In this document: positions 25,235 to 35,997 of the stretch, piece after piece
How the letters are laid out: each line of letters opens with the position of its first letter
Position numbering within the stretch: the stretch's first letter is position 1
NCBI RefSeq assembly: GCF_032598905.1
Contig: NZ_CP122458.1
Coordinates: 1-64,000, forward strand
Source of the DNA: Streptomyces sp. 11x1
GTDB lineage: Bacteria > Actinomycetota > Actinomycetes > Streptomycetales > Streptomycetaceae
DNA length: 64,000 nt
Direction of reading: 5' to 3'
Position numbers and translations under genes: made by a program
Notes under the pieces: model-generated
Databases searched by the model: none
Seen by the model: the letters and a program-made list of their open reading frames with translations, nothing else
Told to the model about the DNA's origin: nothing

Positions 25235-27759
25235 CCATCGAGAGGACGGCCGCCGTGGCCGAGCCCCGCGTCGTCACGCTGCCCGTTGACCGCGCAGGGT
25301 GGATGGCCTGGCTGATCGAAAACACCGAGCCAGACTGGCGGCCGGACGAATGGGACACGGCGAACTGGCTGTTCACCGGCGATCCGGACAGGGACGAAAC
25401 CGCCATATGGCGGTGCAACAGCGCTGGCTGCCACGTCGCGGTCCGCGCGACGCGGCACCTGTGCCGATCCTGCTACGAGCAGTTCCTTGAAAGCGGACTG
25501 AGCCGCGAGGAGTTCGCCAAGGTCGGCCGCCGGACACTGATTCGCTCCCTGCCCGGGGAACGGCCGCCGTGCTCGGTCGAGCGTGACGGCGTGCGCTGCG
25601 CCCTGGAGGCCCAGTCGCGAGGCGCGTGCACCCCGCACTACACAAAATGGCGCTACCTCCGGAACAGGGGGAGGACGACTCTGGCGCTGGACGCGTGGCT
25701 CCAGGTCGAGGCTGAACCACTCCCGCCGGGCACACCGTGCCTGGTCGGGGCCTGCGCCGGCAGCGCCCATGGCCGGGTGCCGCTATGCACGTACCACCGT
25801 GATCGCTGGCGCCGTCACCGGAACGAGACCGGCATGAAGGGCACGATCCACGAGGGCCTGGAGGAGTGGGCCTCCGTACAGCCGCCGTGGCTTACCGGCT
25901 TCCAGTTCTCGCTCGTCAGTCTGCCCGAACTGCTTCGCCACGAGCTGCTCTTCGCGCTGGCGGAACGTGACAAGCAGCGTCCGACCCTCAGCCCGGTCGG
26001 GATGCGGCTGATGGTCCGGGGACTCGAAGGCGTCTCTTCCATCGCCGAGCTCACGGACAAGAAGCTCGGCGACCTCGGGTACCTCGACCGCAACTGCGAG
26101 GCCCACTGGAACGACGTCGTACGTCTCGTACGTGGAGCCTTCGACCGCTTCCGAGGCATCGACCCGCTGGACCGGCCGGTCTGGGAGCTCGGCGACCTCG
26201 GCCTGCGCTCACGCACGCGATCCGGTGTCCGTGTGTCTTCGCGCCGGCTGGATGTGACGCAGATCCGGCAGGAGTGGCTGCGCCGCCTGCTCGCGGACTG
26301 GGTCAAGGAGACCACCCCCGACAACAACGACTTCCGGGTCACCTTCGAGGGCTGCTTGTCGGCATCGCGGGCCCTGTCCGCGCGACCCGGCGGCGGGCAT
26401 GACCCCGGCACCCTGAAGGTCACGGACATGGACGCGGTCGTCGCTGCTATCCGCGACCGGAAGCGCCAGGACGGCACCGCCACCCTCGCCTACGGGTCCC
26501 GCGCCGAGCTCCTCGCGCACTTCTGCCAGTTGCTCGACTTCGGGCGGCGCCTTCAGATCCTTGACCATGTCGCCTCCGTCTTCGCCCGCCACCCGCACCA
26601 CAAGATCCCGTATGAGGACCCCGCCGAGGACATGGCCGGCAAGGCCATCCCGGAGTACGTCGTCGCCCAGCTCGACGCCCAAGTCCACCTGATCGGCGCC
26701 GACTTCGTCTACGGGGACTTGGCGCCCGACGTGGTGAAGGCCATGCTGCGCACCGTCTACATCCTGCTGCGCGACACCGGCCGCCGCCCATGGGAAGTGC
26801 GCTGGCTCCGGATGGACTGCCTCGAAGCGCAGGACAACGAGTACATCTTGATCTGGGACAACCACAAGGCCCGCCGCAACCGACGCCGCCTTGAGATCGG
26901 CAGGGAGACCGCCTTTGCCATCCAGGAGTGGCTCGCGATCCGCCGGACCCTGAAGGTCCCCGCCCGCTCGAGGACCTTCCTGTTCCCGACGGCGCGCCAC
27001 GGCTACGACGCATGCATCGACTCGGACACCGTCGCCAAGATGCTCCGGCGCTGGGTCGACGGCCTACCGGAACTGCTCACCGACACCGTGGACAAGGACG
27101 GCAACCTCCTACCGTTCGACCGCAGCCGCATCTTCGCCTACGCATTCCGCCACACCTACGCCCAGCGTCACGCGGACGCCGGCACCGAACTGAACACCCT
27201 GCGCGACCTCATGGATCACAAATCGGCAGATACCACCATGGGGTACTTCAAAGTATCGATGGAGAAGCGCCGCAGGGCCGTCGAGACGATGCGCCAGCAC
27301 GTCGTCGACCGATCCGGCAATCCGGCGCCGACGCCGTCCGCGACCGCGTACGAGGCGCGCTCGGTCGCCGTGCCGTTCGGCAACTGCAACGAACCGTCCA
27401 ACGTGAAGGCCGGCGGCGGCAGTTGCCCGATCCGCTTCCAGTGCTCCGGGTGCGCCTTCTACCGCCCCGATCCCTCCTTCCTTCCCGCGGTCGAGGACCA
27501 CATCCGGGCCCTCAAGGCCGACCGCGAGATGGCCAGGGCCCTGGGAACCGCAGAGTTCGTCGTTCGCAACTTCAGCGACCAGATCGATTCCTTCCAGAAC
27601 GTCGTCACCAGCCTCCGACGCCAGATCGAGATGATGCCGGAAGACGATCGCCGCCACCTTGAAGAGGCCTCTGCCGTGCTGCGCAAGGTCCGCGCCGCGG
27701 CACCCCCACCCGTCCTGCCTGTGCCCTCCATCCCCACCCGGAGAAGTACCGATGAGTGA
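25231..27759 (+). CDS. Large tyrosine recombinase with Cys motifs, TnpB-like (trio 1)
   Basis: An 842-aa protein. The N-terminal 190 residues have Cys/His groups (CRSCY, CTPHY, CLVGAC...CTYHR). The recombinase domain lies at 480-690: Arg near 512 (RDTGRRPWEVRWL), FRHTYAQ near 640 and Tyr in MGYFKVS near 670. A further Cys group (CNEP...CPIRFQCSGC, about 718-745) and a C-terminal coiled coil follow. In Tn554, TnpB acts with TnpA in site-specific transposition. The 8-bp overlap with the next gene supports one operon. Confidence 0.8.
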   Translation: MTIERTAAVAEPRVVTLPVDRAGWMAWLIENTEPDWRPDEWDTANWLFTGDPDRDETAIWRCNSAGCHVAVRATRHLCRSCYEQFLESGLSREEFAKVGRRTLIRSLPGERPPCSVERDGVRCALEAQSRGACTPHYTKWRYLRNRGRTTLALDAWLQVEAEPLPPGTPCLVGACAGSAHGRVPLCTYHRDRWRRHRNETGMKGTIHEGLEEWASVQPPWLTGFQFSLVSLPELLRHELLFALAERDKQRPTLSPVGMRLMVRGLEGVSSIAELTDKKLGDLGYLDRNCEAHWNDVVRLVRGAFDRFRGIDPLDRPVWELGDLGLRSRTRSGVRVSSRRLDVTQIRQEWLRRLLADWVKETTPDNNDFRVTFEGCLSASRALSARPGGGHDPGTLKVTDMDAVVAAIRDRKRQDGTATLAYGSRAELLAHFCQLLDFGRRLQILDHVASVFARHPHHKIPYEDPAEDMAGKAIPEYVVAQLDAQVHLIGADFVYGDLAPDVVKAMLRTVYILLRDTGRRPWEVRWLRMDCLEAQDNEYILIWDNHKARRNRRRLEIGRETAFAIQEWLAIRRTLKVPARSRTFLFPTARHGYDACIDSDTVAKMLRRWVDGLPELLTDTVDKDGNLLPFDRSRIFAYAFRHTYAQRHADAGTELNTLRDLMDHKSADTTMGYFKVSMEKRRRAVETMRQHVVDRSGNPAPTPSATAYEARSVAVPFGNCNEPSNVKAGGGSCPIRFQCSGCAFYRPDPSFLPAVEDHIRALKADREMARALGTAEFVVRNFSDQIDSFQNVVTSLRRQIEMMPEDDRRHLEEASAVLRKVRAAAPPPVLPVPSIPTRRSTDE

Positions 27760-28324
27760 GCCCCGCACCCCCGCCCAGGTCCTGCGCGAGGCGCGGCAGA
27801 AGGACTCGCGCGACAAGCGCGCTCGCGTTCTGTCCGTTGTCGACCAGCTGGTCGCGGACGACGAACCGGTCACCTTCACCGGGGTCGCCCGCGCCGCGAA
27901 TGTCTCTCACTGGCTCGTCTACGCCGAGGGCGTGCGCGAGCACATCGAGGCCGCCCGTCGCCGCCAGGGCCGACACGCGGCCAACGACGCACGCGCCGGC
28001 GCCAATGCCCCGGCGGGGTGGAAGGTGGAGAAGCGACTACTCCAGGAGGACAACCGACGTCTACGGGAAGAGGTTGAGCGCCTCAAGGGCGCCGTACGTA
28101 GGAGTCTCGGCCAGCAGCTCGACCAATTCGGCGCCTCCGACCTCGGCGTCCGAGTCGACGAACTCACCGAGGACAACCTGCGTCTGCAGGGTGAGCGCGA
28201 CGAGGCACTGGCCCGGGTCAAGGAACTGACCACGCAGCTCAGCGAGGTCGAAGACGATCTGGTCAGCGCCCGGACCAGTCTCCGGCGCATGATTCGCGCC
28301 GAGAACCAGGGCACCGGGCAGTAA
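27752..28324 (+). CDS. TnpC-like coiled-coil protein (trio 1)
   Basis: A 190-aa protein of the DUF6262 / TnpC type that follows paired recombinases. It has an HTH-like N-terminal part (residues 30-60, VTFTGVARAANVSHWLVY) and a long coiled coil from about 90 to 180. Tn554 TnpC influences orientation and efficiency of transposition; the role here is inferred from position and shape. Confidence 0.72.
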   Translation: MSEPRTPAQVLREARQKDSRDKRARVLSVVDQLVADDEPVTFTGVARAANVSHWLVYAEGVREHIEAARRRQGRHAANDARAGANAPAGWKVEKRLLQEDNRRLREEVERLKGAVRRSLGQQLDQFGASDLGVRVDELTEDNLRLQGERDEALARVKELTTQLSEVEDDLVSARTSLRRMIRAENQGTGQ

Positions 28325-28766
28325 CGGAGGCGAAGCGGAAGTGGGGTGCCGCCGACGAAGCCCCCTGGCCCGACGCTCTTGCGGCGGCCAAGGAGCTTCG
28401 TGTGTCCCCGCGATCACCCGATCCGACAGGAGGAGAGGATCTCGTTGGGGCGGGCGGTACGGTGCCCTACTCAGATGTGAGCGGAGAGATGTGGCACACC
28501 GGCAGTGGAGTTAAGCGTGCGCCCGAATGGGCTACCTCGCACGCCAGGTACCGGGCACGTGGGCCGTTCAGGTGGTTATGGCTGCCTGGTACACCCGGCT
28601 GCTCGATCAAGCCATGGCCGCAGTGCCTCGCCTTGCGGGCTGCGCGGGCCGGGCACCGTTTGCCGCTGATCAGCTGAGACGACGCCCTCACCAGGCCCTC
28701 GGGTGGCTGGTACGCGTGAATGACGGGATTCTGGGAAGAGAGCGTCATCGGGCGGAAGTGGTTGCG
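28325..28766. other. Gap after trio 1; no gene supported
   Basis: This stretch is probably the right end of the first recombinase trio plus the upstream region of the membrane-protein gene. Open frames extend through it, but with poor codon bias and no plausible start. No inverted repeat was recognised, consistent with Tn554-type elements, which lack terminal inverted repeats. Confidence 0.4.
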
Positions 28767-30908
28767 ATGTTCGCAGTGGACTACTGGCCCTGGGGCGAGT
28801 CGACCTGGAAAGACATCTTCACGGTCCTCTTGATCATGTTGGGGCTGTTGATCGCAGCAAGGCTCATCGCGTTGTCGGTGAGGCCACGGTGGAAGATCCC
28901 TTTCGGCGAGCGGTTCTGGCTCGGCTGGACGTGGACGGGATTCTTCCTGCTTGCCTGGTCAGCGACCGCATGGAGCGATTTCGCCATGGAGAGTAGCGCA
29001 GGGGCTCCAGCATGGACGGTGGTGACACTGGTTGTCGCCGGTGCGGTGCTGGCCAGCGTGCTCGCCGCAGCCTTGCTGCTCCTCCTGCCGGGCCGGCCCA
29101 GTACCACCACCGGCGTCGCTCTTGCCACCGGCGTCGCTCTCGCTGTGGCGTTCGCAACCCCATGGATCACAGTGGTGCTTGCGCGCGCCGTGGTTCCTAC
29201 ACCTGCAGTGAGCTACGCATCGGTGTCCGTCGTGACGGTTGAGGGGTTGCTGATCTTCGGGCTGGGGCTGGGCTCCAGGCTTCGGCTGGAAGTCACGGTC
29301 TCCAGAGGCGACGGTGCACGAGACAGCGCGGCCACCGCCTACGTTGTACAGCGCATACAAGCCATGGGGGGTAACAGACCTCGCGGGCTCAACGCGCCGG
29401 CCGGCACGGATGTCCTGACTCTTCCCGACCAGGCAGTCTCTGCGATACCCGATGATCGCGGGAAGATAGTCGCCGCTGCTCTGGCCATGCTGCGTGCCTT
29501 GGCTGCGATCACGCCTTGGCGAGCGAGGGTGGTGATTGTTGATGAAGGGACGGCGACCGTCGCTCTGTCACGCAACGGCAGTCAGCTGGACTCGACGCTC
29601 CTATTCTCGTCCGAACTCGGACTTGACGGCGACCGCCGGCCGCAGACGAACGGCGATGGGAAGTCTGTGGAGCATGAGCTTCTGACGGCAGCTGCCGCGT
29701 TCGTCCTGCTCAGACTGAGCGAGCGCCACCTGACGTTGAAGCGAGGCCTCAACGGCGCGGAACACTGGCGCAGCCTCGCCTGCCAAGTGCTGGCCGGTAC
29801 TCCGCCGTGGAAGGACGACCCTGGCGCGGCCGAGCAGTTCTTCGCAACCGCAGTGGAAAAGGATCCCGGCAATGAGGCCGCATGGCTGGGCTACCTGTAC
29901 CACCGGGCCGGGTGCAAGGTGGGCACCGAAGACGGAGAACGCCGCTACGTAGACCGGCTGCAGCAGCTGGTGAAGCGTCTGAACACACGCGAGGAAGCCG
30001 ATGCCTTCGTTCCGCTTCGCATGCGAGCCACGTACGCGCTGATCGCTGCTCGGTGGAACCTTGCGCTCCTTCTCGACCGGGAAAACCGGGTCCGGAGGAA
30101 GGAGAGCGACGAAGGGGACCGGCAGAGGGACGTCGCGCTCCAGGAGCTGGGCCAGCTCGACGAATTGGTCAAACGAGAAGAGGAATCCACCGAGGAGGGG
30201 GCAAGAGAGTTCGCTGAAGAGATGAACCGCACCGTTCGGATCTTCAGGAGTGCCGCTTCAGGCACAACTGCCGCCACGACACAGCCTGACAGTGATAAGG
30301 ACGGCAACATTTCCCTGTCCAACTACTACCTACGTGCCTGCCTACGAGCTGAGAAAGGAACACCCGAAGATCTCAAAGCGGCTGTAAAGGACCTCGATGT
30401 GGCGCTAGGCCTAAGCAGGCTGCGCAGCACGGTACCGTCCGACCCCTCACTGGTGCTCCTAAGGAGCGATCCACTGAGGGGACCGGAAGTGATGGCCATG
30501 CTGGACAAGCCCCGTTTGTCTGACATTGCGTTCTTCGAAAAGCACGCCGACCAATTGGAGAGGGACGGCATCCGCTACCCCGACGAACTGCTGATGCGCA
30601 CGGTCAGCGATAACGGTAAGGAGTTGGCAGAGTCCCTGGGCGTGCCGAAGAGCACCATGGACGCGATGCGACAAGTCTGCTGGCTCGTCAAGTGCTGTCC
30701 GGACCAGGACCAGGCTGTCGCCTGGACCGACCTTCTCACGCGTGACGGCATCGATACGCTCCAGGGCTTGGAACAAGTATTCCAAGATCCAAAGGAAAGG
30801 GAGCGCCTTCGTAAGCGCGCATGGACCGTCAATGCATCGCCGCTAACCGACGAGGTTCTTTGGATATGGGAGTACCGACTTCGACGGGGCCTACCCGTGC
30901 GCATGTGA
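28767..30908 (+). CDS. Large membrane protein with soluble helical C-terminus
   Basis: A 713-aa protein. The ATG at MFAVDYWPWGE was chosen because hydrophobic coding character begins there; the frame is open upstream. About five membrane segments lie in residues 15-170 (LLIMLGLLIAARLIAL; then WTGFFLLAWSA and VLASVLAAALLLLLP). The remaining 540 residues are cytosolic and helical: a TPR-like part near 370-450, and helix-hairpin-helix-like repeats near 640-690 (LAESLGVPKSTM, LLTRDGIDTLQGL), loosely like DUF4332. The function is unknown; its place between recombinase trios suggests cargo, possibly defence. Confidence 0.6.
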   Translation: MFAVDYWPWGESTWKDIFTVLLIMLGLLIAARLIALSVRPRWKIPFGERFWLGWTWTGFFLLAWSATAWSDFAMESSAGAPAWTVVTLVVAGAVLASVLAAALLLLLPGRPSTTTGVALATGVALAVAFATPWITVVLARAVVPTPAVSYASVSVVTVEGLLIFGLGLGSRLRLEVTVSRGDGARDSAATAYVVQRIQAMGGNRPRGLNAPAGTDVLTLPDQAVSAIPDDRGKIVAAALAMLRALAAITPWRARVVIVDEGTATVALSRNGSQLDSTLLFSSELGLDGDRRPQTNGDGKSVEHELLTAAAAFVLLRLSERHLTLKRGLNGAEHWRSLACQVLAGTPPWKDDPGAAEQFFATAVEKDPGNEAAWLGYLYHRAGCKVGTEDGERRYVDRLQQLVKRLNTREEADAFVPLRMRATYALIAARWNLALLLDRENRVRRKESDEGDRQRDVALQELGQLDELVKREEESTEEGAREFAEEMNRTVRIFRSAASGTTAATTQPDSDKDGNISLSNYYLRACLRAEKGTPEDLKAAVKDLDVALGLSRLRSTVPSDPSLVLLRSDPLRGPEVMAMLDKPRLSDIAFFEKHADQLERDGIRYPDELLMRTVSDNGKELAESLGVPKSTMDAMRQVCWLVKCCPDQDQAVAWTDLLTRDGIDTLQGLEQVFQDPKERERLRKRAWTVNASPLTDEVLWIWEYRLRRGLPVRM

Positions 30909-31139
30909 ATCCTGCCCAAGCACGGACAACCGGAGAGGTGCGGTCGTGGTGTCAGGCCCGGGGCCACCACACTCCGCCTCGTCCTGCTGCCGAAGGTCAG
31001 CAGCAACCAGCAGCCAGAGCGCCACCTGTCCTGTCGTAGCGAAGCTGGCAGATCGTGCGCTGCTGACCTGGTGGGTGCCATGTCGTTTGGCATCGCGGGC
31101 TGGTCTTCTCATGACTGCCGAAACGGATTTCCAGTCCGG

Positions 31140-32504
31140 TCAGTCAGCCGGGGGCTCGGCGAGGTCGACGAGCATCTGGGCCAGCTGCCTCATCGGGTCC
31201 CACTCGCTTCCGAGCGGCTCCCGGTGCGCTTCGGCCTCGGCCAGCATTGCCTCGATGCGTCGCTGGACGTATGCCTTTTCACTAAGTTCGCCCTGGTAGT
31301 CGTCCATGGAGTTGATGTGACTCTTCCAACGGACTGGGATTAGCTCACCGTCGGTCCCGAGCAGGCACTCTCGTCCGAAATAGAATTCCACCGAGCAAGC
31401 TCGGCCTGTGACATCGTCGAGTCCGGTGCCCGACGGACCGAGGGTGGGGTAGGACCGCGCGTAGTCCAGGTCTGGCAGTCGGCAGACCGCGTAGTGACCT
31501 GGCAGGAGGGTGCTCACGAGTTGTTTCTCGGCCTGGCGGCCAGCTGTGTCGTTGTCCAAGATGCCGATAACTCGGTTCATGACGCCAGCGGCCGCGAAGC
31601 TCCGCATGTTCTTGACGACCTGGTCGGTTCCTCCGGCTGCCTTCGAGGTGTCCAAGTCCCAGAACTTGAAGTAGTTGGCGATCTCGGGGCGGACAAGTCG
31701 AAGGGCTCGCGGTAGGACGTGTGAGTCAAATCTTCCTTCAGTGATCACGATGATCGGGCCGGTGCTTGCCGTGATGAAGCTCAGCTCCCGGTTGGCCTGA
31801 GCAGACAGGTCCTCGGTGCTGCTGATGTAGTCCGTCGCCAGCAGCTCCGACAGGTCCATCGTCATTATGGCCTGAGGGTCTTGGCCGTGGAGAAGAGCAC
31901 TCAGAATAAAGCGAGGATCGTCAGTGCCGTCTTCAAAGTAGAACTCCAGCTCCTCGATGCAATTCAATTCCACCAGGTCAAGGTCCTCACCCTTCTCTTC
32001 CTCATCTTCCTCTCCCTTGAAGTCGAGCTCATGGCGCGCGGTGCACCCCTTGATGTAAGCGGCAAGTCCGGTGAGGATCACCTGCACGCATGACATCTCG
32101 TGAGGTGTCCCCTGAACTCCGTGGGCTGGGCTGACGAGGAGGATGTTTTCGTCCATCCCATACTCCCTCAGCTCCGACCTGCGGATCTCTGCCATGGACC
32201 GAACGCTCGCCTCAGGCGTAAAGCCCATGAGCCTCAGCCTGGCGAGGACGGTCTCAACCGTGGTTCTGTAGCCGAAACGCTCGAATCCACCGCTGTCATC
32301 ATCGTCAGCCGCCCCGATCGTCTCCAGGCGCGCTGATAGCTCCTGATCGGCTGGGTTGCGGTTGAGCTCATCGATGGCCCGGACCCATTCCTTTTGCATG
32401 TACTTGTCTTCCTCTTGGAAGACGGTCATCAGCCGGGACGGGAACTCGTTCTTGCCGGACAAGATCTGCTTGTCGCCCAGCCGCAGCCGCCATCTGTCGC
32501 TCAT
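31140..32504 (-). CDS. TOPRIM-domain protein, HEPN/TOPRIM-like
   Basis: A 454-aa protein. A TOPRIM-like core is visible: IIVITEGRFDS (Glu256, Asp260) and GILDNDTAGR (Asp317, Asp319), the metal-binding acidic residues. The N-terminal 60 residues (MSDRWRLRLGDKQILS) resemble the domain linked to HEPN/TOPRIM proteins in defence islands. The middle has a very acidic stretch (EEDEEEKGEDLD). The start was chosen from GCGGAGG six bases upstream. TOPRIM nucleases of this kind occur in OLD-like and related anti-phage proteins; the activity here is inferred. Confidence 0.65.
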   Translation of the reverse strand: MSDRWRLRLGDKQILSGKNEFPSRLMTVFQEEDKYMQKEWVRAIDELNRNPADQELSARLETIGAADDDDSGGFERFGYRTTVETVLARLRLMGFTPEASVRSMAEIRRSELREYGMDENILLVSPAHGVQGTPHEMSCVQVILTGLAAYIKGCTARHELDFKGEEDEEEKGEDLDLVELNCIEELEFYFEDGTDDPRFILSALLHGQDPQAIMTMDLSELLATDYISSTEDLSAQANRELSFITASTGPIIVITEGRFDSHVLPRALRLVRPEIANYFKFWDLDTSKAAGGTDQVVKNMRSFAAAGVMNRVIGILDNDTAGRQAEKQLVSTLLPGHYAVCRLPDLDYARSYPTLGPSGTGLDDVTGRACSVEFYFGRECLLGTDGELIPVRWKSHINSMDDYQGELSEKAYVQRRIEAMLAEAEAHREPLGSEWDPMRQLAQMLVDLAEPPAD

Positions 32505-33046
32505 CAACACCTCCGCATCCATGTTCCCTCGCGTCAGGTGTGGCCGCTCACGTCTGCCGAGGGTGAGACAACGGGAGCATATGGAAGACACCTGGCCTCC
32601 TTGCGGAACCGGGGCTCCAAGCTGCATGTGCCTTACATGCCTGATGCGGTCTGCAACGCTTCTACCAGTGCGAACACTTGACAGCTGCAGATAAACCCGG
32701 CGGTCAGCCTCTGCTATGGCCTCCTCGACGTGACCGGCATTCTGCCCCGACTCGTGGGCGTGCTCACCCTCGGAGTGCCGATGCGGCAAGCCGTACTCAC
32801 CGGCCCTTTCCCTGACCTACTCCCTTCTGCGCACGCGCTCAACGCGTTGACTCACTCGTACCGCTCGCCGATGGAGCGCTCAGTGAGTCGACCATGCTGG
32901 CCGTAGGTTGACCGACTGGCTCATAGCGGAACAGCGTGCCGAATATGTGCGAGATGGGGCTCTTACCATGTGGTGGTGCTGGCTGTCCTGAGATTCCCCT
33001 TTCTGGGAGTCTGTCGCGGCAGTGCACGTACTGTTCCGGTGTGGTC
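32505..33046. other. Gap between divergent TOPRIM gene and trio 2; no gene supported
   Basis: Holds the promoters of the minus-strand TOPRIM gene and of trio 2, and probably the left end of trio 2. An open frame runs into the tnpA-like gene from 32936, but its first 37 codons (CEMGLLPCGGAGCPE) do not look like recombinase sequence. No motif is identified. Confidence 0.4.
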
Positions 33047-34197
33047 ATGCTGGCGCCGATGCACGCGGAGATCGTGCGCGTCCCGGTGAGCGATGAGCTC
33101 GCCTACTGGACGGTCCTGGCTGGGCCCACCCTGGCCGTAGTCGGCGATATCGACGATCATCTTCGTCACCTGCGATTCGGCCGGGCACGCGAGGAGTCGA
33201 CGATCAAGACCTACGCCGGCCACCTGAAGCGGCTTCATGTCTGGTGTGACGAGCGGGGACTCTCCAGGAGCGAAGCGGCTTTACGCCTGTCGACGTACGT
33301 GATGCGCCTGCGGACCACACCCCGGGCGACCAGTGGCCGCGGGTACGGACGGCTGCCGGAGGAGTCGACGCTTGCGCCGGCTCTGGCCGCGATCCACGGG
33401 TTCTATCTGCACTTGGCCGACCTCGGGCGCGTCGAGGCCGCCGTCATCGACGCGCTGTTCACGACGGTCCCGGCTCAGGGCAGCGGCGGGACCGGCGTGG
33501 TCAGGCCGCGCATCCGCGTCGGCTCTCGGCCGAGTCACGCCTCGGCGCGGCGGCCGGCAGCGACGCACGAGGAGTTCACCGCTGTCCTGCGGGCGGCAGA
33601 GACCGCCCGGGACCGGTGCATGGTGGCGGTTATGGCCTGCTGCGCACTGCGGGTGGGACAGCTGGTGTCGCTGCGGCGCGAGGACATCCACTTCGTCCCG
33701 GTGGGCCGAACGGTTCCGGGGTGCTCCTACATCCAGGGTCCGCACCTGCACCTGCGGAAGCGGGGCGGGCATCCGAAGGGGGGGCCAACCAGAACCGCGG
33801 CACCGTCATCCTGCCGGTGCCCAGCCCGGTGGAGATGTTGTACGCCGACTGGCTGCGGGAGCGGATCGGCATCCGGCGAGCGGCCGACTGCCCGTGGGCC
33901 TTCGTCACCTTCCCCGGCCCTATTGGCGATCCGGGCGGCGAGGCACTCAGCGCCCGGCGGGTCCAGGACCTGCTGGCCAACCTCTCCGCACAGGCCGGCC
34001 TGCGGCACCTCCACCCGCACATGCTCCGGCATACCTTCGGCGAGACGGCCGCTGACCTCGACATCGCGCGGGACGTCCTCCAGCGCTTGCTCGGCCACAG
34101 CGACGTCGCCAGCCAGGACGTCTACCGCACGGTCGGCGACGCGAAGATCGTGATCGCCGCCAACGCCGTCTCCGAACAGTTCTTCGGACCGTCATGA
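33047..34197 (+). pseudogene. Tyrosine recombinase, TnpA-like (trio 2), frameshifted
   Basis: The first part encodes the core-binding domain and the catalytic Arg (CALRVGQLVSLRRED). At a run of seven G (33778-33784) the reading frame must slip by -1 to continue as ANQNRGTVILPVP and on to HMLRHTF, LGHSDV and Tyr in QDVYRTV. Both halves are otherwise well conserved. This could be decay, a sequencing error in the homopolymer, or programmed slippage. Its end overlaps the next gene by ATGA, as in trio 1. Confidence 0.72.
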
Positions 34198-35997
34198 CCT
34201 CACCGGCTTCGAACCCGCTCCCCAGTGTTCCGGTGCCCGAGCCGGACTGGTCGTACCTGGTCGAGCACGGACTGGATCGCGCGACCCTTGAGCTGCACTT
34301 CCCGCTCGGCGCCGACTGGCACACCCTGCGCGCGTGCGCCCACCCCGCCTGCGATCGACCCGCGGACAAGTACCCCTGGCTGTGCTGGCAGTGCTGTTCG
34401 GCTTGGCGGAAGGCCGGCTCGCCCGGCGACGTCGCGTCCTGGTGCGCCGCTGCTCCCGCGCCTCCCGCGCGCCGGGTGTACGGCGAGAAGCGGTGCGCGG
34501 TCGCCTGCCCGCGGCCAGCGGAAGCGAGCGGTCTGTGCAAGAGCTGCGCCAGTGCCCGCAAGGCGACGGGACTATCGGTGGAGGAGTACCTGGCCACCGG
34601 CCCGGCTCCGCGTCCGGGCCTGGGCGAGTGCGTCGTACGGGTGTGCTCGCGCTGGGCGGTGCAGAAGGGTAGGCGGTTGTGCTTGCCGCACCAGCGGCAG
34701 TGGGCCGATGCCGGCAGGCCCGACCTGCCGCAGTGGGCGCTGACGGCTCCGGCGGTCTACACCACAATGGGCCTCATCCCCCTCGGCGACCTCGGGGAGG
34801 CGCTGCGCATCCAGGTCCTGCGCGGCTACGAAACCCAGCTGCGGCAGGGCGGCCGCATCAGCCCCTCACAGGTCAAGGCCGCCATCCCGGCGCCCGTGGG
34901 AAGTTCGGCACCTGGAGTTCGACTGCGTCCAGTGGCACGACGTCGACATCGAGGCGCCCGACGGCAGCGTGCAACGCCGCCGCTACCCGTTCCTCCTCTA
35001 CTGGATGCAGAAGGTCCGCCGACGCCACAAGCTGCCGCTGCACCTCACCGACGTCGAGGTGATCACCCGACAGCAGGACTACCTCCGTCGGGAATTCCCG
35101 CAGTGGTTCGACGCCGACGGGCGGCCGCTCTCGCCGCGGCTCCTGCTGTTCCCCACACCGCGGCTGTCGCGCGCGAACAAGTTCGGTGAGCGTCCCTACG
35201 ACAGCAGCACAAGCGGTTACTGGCTGGACGTGTGGATGGACCGCATCCCCCGGTTGATCGACGAGCACGGCCAGGACTTCGACCGCTCCCGCGTCTTCCC
35301 CTACGCCTTCCGTCACACCTATGCCCAGCTGCGTGCCGATGCCGGTGTGCCGCTGGAGATCCTCCAGGTCCTGATGGCTCACCTGGAGCCGTCCACGACG
35401 CAGATCTATTACCGGGTCTCACATCCGCGCAGAGTGGAGGCCGTACGCGCCATCGCCTCCAAGTACCAGTTCGACATCTCCGGCGGCCGGCTCCGCGCAT
35501 GCGGGCCGGCCGACGACCTCGCCGACCGCACCCGCGCCGGTGTGGGCCAGGTGCCGGTCCCCGGCGGGACCTGCCACGAGATGAACAACGTCCGAGCGGA
35601 CGGGCACGGCTGCCCGGTGTACTACCGGTGCTTCTCCTGCAAGTTCTTCACCACCGACTTCACCCAGCTCCCCGAACTGCGCCAGCTCCGTGACACCAAG
35701 GCCGAGCAGCTGGTCCGCCTGGAGGCCGCCTACGGCAGCCTGCTCGTGCCGGGGCCGCTGAGCCAGGCGAACACGGAGCTTCTGCGCCAGGAGCTCGTCC
35801 AGATCGACGAGCTCATCAGCAAGTGCGAGACCGACCTCGGCTCGCTGACCGAGGAGGACAAGGCCACGGTCGAAGCGTGGCTCCACAGCCGGGACCGGTT
35901 CCTCACCGTGATCCCCGTCGCCGCCGTCCTGGCGGGCCGCCAGCAGCTGGCACAGCCGACCGTCGACCCGATCCTGCTGACCGTGGAGGCAAGGTGA
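34194..35997 (+). pseudogene. Large tyrosine recombinase, TnpB-like (trio 2), frameshifted
   Basis: The N-terminal part carries Cys/His groups (CAHPACD, CWQCC, CKSC). The frame is lost near 34898-34900, in the GGG of CCCGTGGGAAG; skipping one base resumes EVRHLEFDCVQWHDVDIE. The second part holds the recombinase core (YAFRHTYAQL, then Tyr in QIYYRVSH) and a CHEM...CPVYYRCFSC group as in trio 1. It overlaps the TnpC-like gene by 4 bp. One extra G would explain the break. Confidence 0.72.
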
